From Botryllus schlosseri (Eukaryota; Chordata; Ascidiacea; Stolidobranchia; Styelidae), in assembly GCA_000444245.1 (NCBI GenBank), contig ATSW01001918.1:1-29652 (forward strand): a stretch of DNA of 29,652 nt, in the 5' to 3' direction. The position numbers and the translations under genes are program-made. The notes beneath the pieces are model-generated. The model ran no database searches and was not told the origin of the DNA. It saw nothing but the letters and a program-made list of their open reading frames with translations. Positions within the stretch are counted from its first letter, which is position 1; each line of letters begins with the position of its first letter. Of the stretch, positions 1 to 9,800 are shown in pieces.

Positions 1-78
1 TAATCGTAATCGTAATCGCGTCATTCAGAAGTAATCGTAATCGCAATCGACTACATTCACGAAGTAATCACCCCATGT
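1..78. repeat. TAATCG short tandem repeat
   Basis: Imperfect hexamers of TAATCG (also CAATCG) occur in two short blocks separated by about 15 bases, cut by the window edge. They may be the end of a larger simple-repeat or transposon terminus outside the window. Confidence 0.6.
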
Positions 79-322
79 CTGACCCTAACCCACCTCTATC
101 CTCAACTCTAACACCCTCCCCTAACCCTAAAATCCCCCCTTCCCCAACCCAAGTACCCCCCCTCCTCCAACCCTAATATCCCCTTTTCCCAACCCTAATA
201 TCCATCATTCCTGGAACCCTAATATCCCCCTCTCTAACTCTAATATCCCCCAACCATAAAATCATCCCTTCCCAACCCTAATATACACCTCTCCTCCAAC
301 CATAATATCCCCCTCCCACAAC
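79..322. repeat. Degenerate telomere-like minisatellite
   Basis: CCCTAA-related strings recur with a loose period of 15-25 bases, mostly as AACCCTAATATCCCC with variable C/T spacers. It resembles interstitial telomeric repeat that has degraded into a minisatellite. It precedes the first visible INTS13 exon and lies in the intron upstream of it. Confidence 0.65.
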
Positions 323-855
323 AAAGGTAAAACAAATATTTTGACGTTTATAAATTTTATTGTGTTCATGAGAAACATTTGTTGTTGTCATGGGGAACAC
401 TGTTTCGATCTGGGGCGTATATCGAAGAAACGCCAATTTCCTTTGATTTGCCAAACAAAATTTTCAATATTGTTTCGAGTCCGTGACAAAATTAATGTTA
501 ATTTGCAAACTGCTTTTAAATTTATCATATTATGAATTACAAATTTATTACTTCTACTGGAATCACTTTTACCTTGTAGCCTAATTGTTTTCAGAATTTT
601 CAGTGTGCAGTGCATGCCTCCTGTCTACATTGCCTAGGCCCAGGTGGGTGTCTGATTTCAAAGACTGCTCCAAGTCATTTCGTCACCTTCCTGTCTTTTC
701 TTTATCCCGCAGTCATGTGGTGTTTTGAAATGATGAAATTCTTGATAACCTTTACTGATACTGATACTGAATTCTACTTCTACTTATAGTGGCATCAGCT
801 ATATACCAGCGGCTAAATTCATGTCTAATTACTGTTACAAACATCTCATTCACAG
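323..855. other. INTS13 intron, nothing recognised
   Basis: This stretch should be intronic because the exon at 856 begins in mid-codon. I find no segment resembling the missing INTS13 residues (for example a GRIICITNA-like block), and the short open frames here have no splice or protein support. Confidence 0.5.
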
Positions 856-3800
856 TGAAAATCAGATGAAGTCGTTGGAAGATTTCGTTTGCGAAGCAGT
901 GTTGAAATATAACGAAATTTCTTCGAAGCCTAACAGGTCGGCATGTCCGAAAATTCCTGTCCGATCATTCGCCTTCTGACCATTCAATCTCTTCATGTGC
1001 TTTTCAGTGGCTTGCTACCCATCGACGAACTGGAGCTTTCAGTCGTCCACGTGAAACCCTTTGGAGTTGATTTGCAGGTAATTTGGTGTTACGAGTAAAA
1101 TTGAATGTGTAATGGTTTTACTTTGTCATAAAGTCATGTGACCAGAATGATGAAATGGAAGGTTACCATTTGTCCTCCTTTTTTCAGGAAACCGAAAATG
1201 TTAACCGAGGATGCCTAAATGTCCTCCTCTATAGCTTTGACAGCCAGGCAACTGCACAGGCACAACTAAAAACGCTTTTTCTTGTAGGCCTAGTCAACAC
1301 ATCAGTATTATTATTAAGTGGATCTATCTAGAATCGAGTTAGAGAGATGACCTTTTTTTGGTCTTTTAATTAACACAATAAGATTTCCTGTAAAAATTTC
1401 AAAGTACCACTTTTCTAGTCCGGTAATGTCACTTTTGCGATCAGCAAAAACTGTCTTCTTTTCCTGATTCCAAAATATGGTAACCCTACTGAAATGCCCA
1501 ATTGTTGACCGGCCCTAATAGTCGTCCATGAAACACGTTGAGGAATAGTGTAAGAATATAATTAATATCCCTGACAATAAAAAGTTGTTAGCTCCGAAAA
1601 TATATTCGGTTACCACGCAGCTCCTACGACAATTTGACTCATGAAATTGATGCTAACATATTGCAAGTCTACTTCCTACTTCTCAAAGTCTAAATTGTAA
1701 AAGTAGTTTCACCTGAAATACTGTTTAGTAGAAGTGGAAGTAGTTTTACAACATAACAATTTGAGTGAGCAGTGATAGTAGCCATAATAGCTTTAGTACT
1801 ACGAAGAAGTGAAAGTTGCCGACCACACAGTCTTGCTTTAGTTAGGATATTGCGGTACGTTGAGAATAACACCATGTGAGCCTATTTGTTTCATTTGACT
1901 GTTATTAATTCACAATGAACAGACAATTGGCTGTTTACAACGATAGGCCTATACTAGGTAGGCTACATGATGTCAAATAATAAGTTCACCGACAGTGCAA
2001 ACATCTATGATACAGACAAAATGCAGGTTACAAAAATTTTTGACGTTGTAAACAATTTTGACGAGTCTTTGACCTCACGCTACCATTGTGAAAATTTTAG
2101 ACTTTTGCCATTTCCAAAAATATCACTCTACTCATAAAGAAAGTTGTTATATACCAATTACTAACTAATACCTAAGTTGGCCTGTATTCTTCAAGCATGC
2201 TTCTTTGTATGTAATTCGAGAGATGTACGAATAGGTGCTGTGCTGTCTATTGGAATGCAGGAGACGGAAAAATCTGAATATTTCAATTTCAACCCATCAT
2301 CGCAACATTGGAATTCGTTTGTGTCGCAGGTATCCGAAAGACAGAGGACTCCACTAACTAAAGCCCCCTTCATCCATTCTGACTTACACAACGTCAAATC
2401 CACCAGGCACGGAATCGCAATAGCCAACCGCCTTTTGAGCCTTGTGCAAATTCATTACAATTTGTCGGTCACTAGCGTTAGTGGAATACCGATGAAGGTA
2501 AATGAAGATTTTTCTTGCTCGATTCCAGCTTAACAAAAAAATGGAATAATGTGTCTGAATGGCTCTGTTCTTTTAACATCCCAGGAAGAGCAACACGCTA
2601 ACAGCTCGGCCAATTATGACGTACTGCTGCTACATCCTCGTTTGCCAGGCATGCACAACATCATAACAGGTTCTTCTTTGTCGCCCAGCGATGCAGAGCT
2701 TTCTTCCACCATGATGTTAAAGTGGAATACTCCGAAAATAAATGCGAACGGTAGATTCCCAGAATTGGTCGACGTCGCGGCATCTACAACGTTTTTTTTT
2801 TCTTGCAGAATTTTTTCTGTGCGACGCTGCGGAAAGAATTAGCCCTGTCGATGTTAACAGTAGGCCGTCACTGTGTCTGACTAATTTTCTATTGAGTGGT
2901 GAGTGCCGTCTTGAATTGTGTGCAATTAACAGCCGTAGGATGTGTGTTTCACAACGGTGGTCATAGTCATAGTAGCCGTGGTCCATATAGAAGTATTTGA
3001 GTAGGTTCTGCTAACTTTCACTGTTCCAGGCAACAGTGGTTCTCAAACTGGAGGGGTGGGGGCGCCCCCTTTGAGGGCGTGAAACCATCTGAAGGGGGCG
3101 CGAAGCCGCGGTCAACTGAAGCGCGATTTACCTCCGACTCATAGTTATTGGTCTGCGTATTGTCCAAATTTCATGTTTGAGAATTCTCTCATCAACAGTC
3201 ATAATCTTCCATGCCATCAAACCATCCGTTGGGATTGCCAGCATTCTGGTTGCATTTTGTGATATGACGATAAGGGGGCCGCAACATTTTTCACTATCTT
3301 AAAGGGAGGCGCGTGTAAAACAGTTTGAGAGGGGCACCGCACATCTGCACTCTAAATATGATGTGGTCCCTAATTAAAGATAAAACCGGGAAAAGTTTTT
3401 CTGGCCGTAGCCATTACCTTCAGATATCCATCGTAATGAAACTTGAGCCGAATGAAAATTCCAACTATCCCCATTTCACGCCAGTTGAATAAATAAATTT
3501 ATGTGGTGCAGGCATGATATCCGCACTTGCACCCTAACTGAACAGTGTATTAGACCGAATTACTATTAACATTTATATATTTTTCAAGTAAAAAATAGTT
3601 TTGGATATGTTTCCATTGCGTTTATAAGTGAAATTGTCATAATTACTGGCCCCTGAATTCCGGTAACTGCAAAAGTCTTTGAAAACTGCACCAATTTGCA
3701 CGGTCATCAGTCATTTTGCATTAGCCTTGACCTTTGAGATCTTCATTTTCTACTTCCTCATGCATTAGTTTTGACATGTCACGTCAGTCGTTACTTCTTG

Positions 3801-6800
3801 AGTTCTAAAGATGATTACTTTGACCACCTTTCGTTGCTGGTCCTGCCGTAGTCTACATTTCACCAAAATATAGAGTAATTTGGCCCTTCATAGGGATACG
3901 CCAGACCGACAGCAGGTAATTACATCTGGTGACCATTTTTGATCCTGATCTGTCGGTCCAAAATTAGTCCGAGGCTCATTCTCGAATTCCAGTGTTGCCA
4001 TTTCAGAAAATTCACAAAACACGCAAATCTCTCCTTGTAGGACGTTCGGTACTTCTCGAAGTGTGGCACCACGGTCACACCGGCGGCGGCAATAACTCGA
4101 GACAAACGACTCACATGATATCGTGCCACGGCAACGATATTTTTCTGCACGCCCTCAACACCTCGAAAATGCCATTTGACGACCCGCCATCTATCAGCGA
4201 AGGCGTGGGCGGAAAAGTGACAGACTACAGAATAGCGGTTGGTGTAATTTCTCTCATATTTCTGTCATATTTTTTGGTTTCCATGTCATTTTCGCAGACA
4301 TCTGCAGTACTTTACCGAGCACTCAAGTAGGTTTCAATTAGTTTGTACTACTGATTCAAGAGTTAACGGTTTGAATTTTACAAAGTGGAAAGTAGATTTG
4401 GAATATGCCTGGATCATGGAATTGCTATGGAAACTGTGTGAAAGCACTCCTTTATCACTGTGACTAATATAATTTGAAAATCGCACCTATTTGTAGAGTC
4501 ATTGGTCATTTTCCGTTAATGGCAAAGATGTACCCTAAAATTTTGAAAGTGGCCACCTCCGATTAACCGAAAAGTGCGCGGCCCCTTGATGAAATCAACT
4601 TTTTAAACTATTTACCCGAGCACAGTACTCGGAGTGGGCCTATTTCCCATAGGAAGTAGTTTGTCATGTGTTTGAAATTGCTCCTTCTACTTGTAATTGA
4701 GTATAAATTTATGGCGTTAATTCTTCTCGAATAGCAACGCTGATTGCTTTTACCACTTCTGGATTTTCGGCAGGATTTCAACGGTTTCATGAAGGATGCG
4801 CAGTTGCACCCTTACGGGCACGTTAAAAAGAAAACGGACTTTTCAGAGTCGTTACCGCTGGACAGGATGAAGTCCAAAATCGAAAGAATGTCGCGTCATT
4901 GGCCGTTGGTGTTTTCACAGACTATGATTTTCAACGTGCAGGACAAACTCGAACCGTTATTGTCTCTGGTTTTGCAGGTATGATTTCGTACTTGCGGATC
5001 CCTTTGAAAGCGAAAGATATGTTTTAACTTATGTCTCTGTACTACTGTGTGATTTTGACAATTGTGCCGATAAATTCGATGCTGATCCATTCGTAAATCA
5101 CTTTCTACTCTTTGACATGCCAAATTAGCTTGAAATCGAAAGATGCCAAGTTACCAGTTGAAGTAAAGGGGAAACAATGGTCAATCCGGTATCTAGTTTG
5201 GTAATCAGAAACAGTATAAACAACCTATGCATTTATTTAACATTTAGCATGTAGAGGGCCTACTGCAAGCTCCTTACTGCTTTTTTTTTCTTACTAAAAT
5301 TTCTTTCATGTGGACTACCTTCTTGTTTATATTTAGCTACTTCCACAACAATTCCCAATAGTAGAATAAATTAATATCATGAAGGTCATCGGCCTAAACT
5401 GCATTGAGATATGGCACGGTAACAGTATAAAATGTGCATTTGACTTGTTTCATTTCCATCATATTACTATGTGGGCCTTTTGTATTGAATAAATTATTAG
5501 GAATTGGCATAATCGATTACCGACACAGATACCATGACCATGGCGAGAACAGCAACATTTGAGAGCGCCCCATGTTTCTGGAACAATGTCTGACACTGAT
5601 GACTGACCTATTAGTGTGGGGTTTTGTCCTTACCTCATATCATATCCTCCATCTTTTATATGTTAGTCTTGTATAAATAAGTTCGGATTTTCCTTGTAAT
5701 GTAACTTGACGTGATGTGTCACGTGTGTCATTTCTGTCTGGTGGGAGGTGATGCATAAACCCATAAAATACACCACATCACAGGAAAGTATGACCGAAGA
5801 AGATGTCGCCAAATGCAAAGGAGTCATTTTTCATATCATAGACATGGAGAGAACAAGTGTGCCACTATCCGCAGTGCATTCCGGCACACGGACTAAAGCC
5901 AATAAAAGGTTTCGTATATCTTGCTGCTGTTCCTGTCTAGCATTGCGAACATCCTCTACCTTTTCACAGCATATGCCCTTCTGTGTGCGTTGATGATTGC
6001 AACACTGTACTTGGTATATTGTCGCGATTTTTATTTTTCCCTCGCCCTTTGAAATTTCTACCATACCTGCAACTGTTTAATTCCAATCACTGCCCCATCT
6101 CCGTAACTTCCTGCCATTGCAACGGGTGGTATGGAATAGTGCCAAGGTAATGTCAAATATGGTGTCACAGCCTCACAGGCATGAAATTACAAAAAAATTG
6201 GCATATTTTTTGATACAATTGATGATTTATAATGTTCTTTCCAATTCTCTGCTATACTCGGACGGTTACCCGTTACCCTGACAAGTGTCAGCTTGAAATG
6301 TTCGGGTTCATTTCCATATGAATATACCATCCAAGAAACTCATTTTTAAACTTAGCAATTCCTTATGTAGGAAGTAGTTCAGGGACAATTTTGCATTCCT
6401 TATATGATTGAAATCGCATGAAATAGACCAGTGGTTCCCAACCTTTTTCGGTGTCAAGGCCAAATTTAGAATTTTAAAGTACGGTTGGAGCCGCCCGAAT
6501 ACACTCATTAAGTATAGCAAAAATTATAAAGTAAGGTTAAAATACGTCCTCTTTCTAAAGGATTTGTCCTCTTTTTTGACTTCTATGAAAGTGTCCACGG
6601 AGGACGCCAAAATGTCCTTTTTTGAGATTTTGTCATCTTCTATGAGAATGTTGGTATAGGGCAAAATCGACTGAGATACAGTAAATCATCACTATCACTG
6701 AAGTAACGCTCCGGTGGGTATTTCGGGAGATGAGCCGGAAAGTTGACCATTTCTTCTAGTCAACCGACCACAAAGTGGGGAAAATTTACCATTTTTCTGG

Positions 6801-9800
6801 ATTTTCCACCAGTTTTTCAAGTGTGAAAATTTTGAAAAGTGTCCTCTTCTCCGATTTAAAAAATATGGTAACCCTATTATAAAGGATCAAAGCACGTACC
6901 AACTTGACCAAATGACTGATTAACCTATTGCAGCTTTTTAGAATTTGTGACTGCTTCAGATCAATAAAAGTTCACAAAATAGAGTAAAATCGAGGAGAAC
7001 TGGAAAACTGCTGCTGGGTTTTGCCTTAACCATAGATTTCTAACACACAGATTGATACGTAGCACATGACACACGGTTTAAACGCCTAGAGGCCTACTGC
7101 TGAGCCCGGTAAAAGCAGCATAATTGGTTGTCCTATAACTGGCGATCCAAGCGCCCATATTTAATGTGTCTAATATGTCTGGTCTTAATCCAGTGGTTCC
7201 TAACCTATGGTAGCGTACCACTAGTGGTAGCCTACGCGAAGGTCTTCCAGGTGGTACGCGAGCCGATTTTGTTTTTTTTCTCGACCGAAGGGAGTTATCT
7301 GAAGTTGAGTTTTCTGAAGTCGTCGTGGGTAGGAACAATCCCACCAATGACTAATGATGGGGAAGAGATCTTGTCGTAAAGCATTGGGATTCTTACTTAA
7401 CCAAATTCTGTTTTAATATATTTAACCACAAGAAATTACAAATGGGTCCACCACAGAAATCATAAACTGCGCCTTAATATAGGCAGTCCATCTTCTGTTT
7501 CGCTGCCTTTCGGCTGCTCAACACAGTGAAAACATTTTTGACCGTCTTCGGCGCGCCTAACTCATGTAGGTGGTACGCGAGCACTGCATAAAACCTCGAG
7601 ATGGTACGTGGGAGGAAACAGTTTGGGAACAACTGTCTTAATCCAAAGCAAGTGTCGCACTGATTCAGAAAATACAAATTTAAATATGGCCAAGGCAATG
7701 AAACGAACCCAAAATAGTTAAAATATGTAAGTTTGCATAGTTCCGAACAATTGCTCCACGCCATTGGCCATTGTTATGGTCATTGTGTTGCCGCGCTCCC
7801 ATTGTTCAGAACGATCGACCTTCGGCGGCTATTTCGGAGTAGTTTTATGGCCCTGGCCAGATTTCAATTTGTATTTTTGGAATCAGAGCGGCACTAGCTT
7901 TCGATAAAGATCGGACATATCAAATTATGCGGACGCTTGGTTCGCGAGCTATAGGACTACCGATTATGCTGCTTTTAGCCGGTTTAGCAGTACGTATCTC
8001 GGCGTATTCAACCGTTAGTCACTTGTTGTGCATCTATCCGTAGATTAGTTATCAATACCTATATCTATAACTGCTGCTCGTTCAACTGGAAAGTCAGGGC
8101 ACATTGCATTGCCACAGTAGCGACGTAACGTTAGCACTCTACTTACAACTTTCCTGCAATCCTATTTAAAAACTCCAGACTCCAAGCCAAGCAAGAGTAT
8201 TTTATAAGTATAAATTTTATTTTATATCATAAATCGATTTCCGAATATTTTTGTGGGGGTCGCAAGAAGGCTAGTTGGGGGCCGCGGTTGGGAATCACTG
8301 AAATAGACCCTTTATCACTTTAACTAAATAATGTATTCGAAGATTTCACCTGTCTATAACGTCATCGGTCATTTTGTGTCAGTCGTGACGATACACCTTT
8401 TGCACAATTTCGAAAAGTAGCCACCTCAGATTACCTGCTGAAACTATGACACCCCATGACCAAAATTAACTTATTCAACCTTCTTACTGGAGTAGGCCTA
8501 CTTTTTAGACCGTTGATTTTTTTCTTCCACTCAATGTAGTTTTGACATGTCTCGAAAATCGATACTTCTATTTGCTACGGAGTGGAAATTTAAGGTGTTA
8601 CTTCTGATATTATTTGAGTTGCAATGCAGGCTACTATCACCACTTGTGGCTTTGCGGTGTTGTCGCGACCCACTGGTCAGTTGTGACCAGTTTTGGAGTA
8701 CCCTTGGTACACAAGTCCGGCAATTGAGACAGTTAATGCGTTATGCATAACGATACCTAACCTTGATGCTTTACTGAGATCTAAGATTAGGCCAGTCATC
8801 GAGTTTATTACATTGCCTTGCGGGGCATGCTGTTATGCCGCATATATGATGCAAGCCATATTTCTGTTCACACTCGAGACTTGACTTTGCAGAGATGAGC
8901 AATACAAAACATTGTGGGCGGAATTGGAAAAGTATTTGTCTGCGCATTCAGCCACCTCGGCAGATCACGAGGACGTTTACGGGTGTGTGCTGCAGTGCCT
9001 GGGCAAAACTGACTCGAGGGCTGACATGTAAGTAAAGCTGTGTCTGTTAATGTTCGCTCGTCAATTCCTTCTTGAAAAACAGGAAGCGGAAAGCCGAAAC
9101 AGTTTTTGAGTCTCCGGAATCGCCTCCGCCATTGAAAAAGGTCAAAACGGAAGACACTGTGATCATTCGACCTGCGCAGAAAGGTAAGTGCTGTCTACCA
9201 ATGTGGAATTGTATGGATCAATGGTTACCTTCGAAAGTTGATGATGCATCGTTGCGACTAATGCATAATGACAAATGACACTACAAGTTGGTGCAGTGTT
9301 CGAAAATATAGTCGTTATACAGGGGCTATATTGCCCAATCGTTTATGAGAATTTCATTACTAAAAGCGATGTAAACATATCCCAAAACTACCTTCTACTT
9401 CAAAAATTCTAGGACGTTGTATAGTTTTGTCTTCGATATTTTGCGGCATATTCTCCGACTAATGGTATTCATACACGCGATCTGTGCACATGCATGCTAT
9501 GAGTGCATGATGTGCATATGCCGCTGGATAAGAAAGATGCAGATATAGCCTTCTAAGGCTTTGTAAGTCTTGCACCACCCCTCCATGTTGAGCGCCAATC
9601 TGGAAAGACATGGATACCAGTGTTTATAATCAGGTCTATGGTCTGACCCGACCTGCGATTGAACCCCACGACCTACCGATCAAGACGCCAGATGCTCCGC
9701 CATCACGCTATCTTGTCGGTCAACCAAGAAATATGTTACGTAGAAATGGAAGTAGTAAATTTCTACTCAGATACAAGTAGAAGTAGCGATTTACAAGATG

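Larger units (their letters stand above)
6429..8300. mobile_element. hAT element with two nested insertions
   Basis: The termini CAGTGGTTCCCAACC and GGTTGGGAATCACTG are inverted repeats, flanked by exact AAATAGAC duplications at 6421-6428 and 8301-8308. It is 1872 bases long, about 1.07 kb without the two inner elements and their duplications. No transposase reading frame is recognised, so it is non-autonomous or badly eroded. It sits in INTS13 intron 5909-8892, inside an older dispersed repeat whose halves lie at 6340-6428 and 8301-8600. Confidence 0.88.

Noticed and set aside
2177-2329. Extension of the INTS13 exon upstream to a start-like codon at 2177
   Set aside because: The conserved protein is joined correctly only from 2330. 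The upstream part adds residues with no counterpart in human INTS13.
4774-4977. mTERF-like repeat in DFNGFMKDAQ…LEPLLSLVLQ
   Set aside because: First impression only. The segment aligns with human INTS13 (DFGEFMRENRLTPF onwards) and splices in phase with INTS13 exons.
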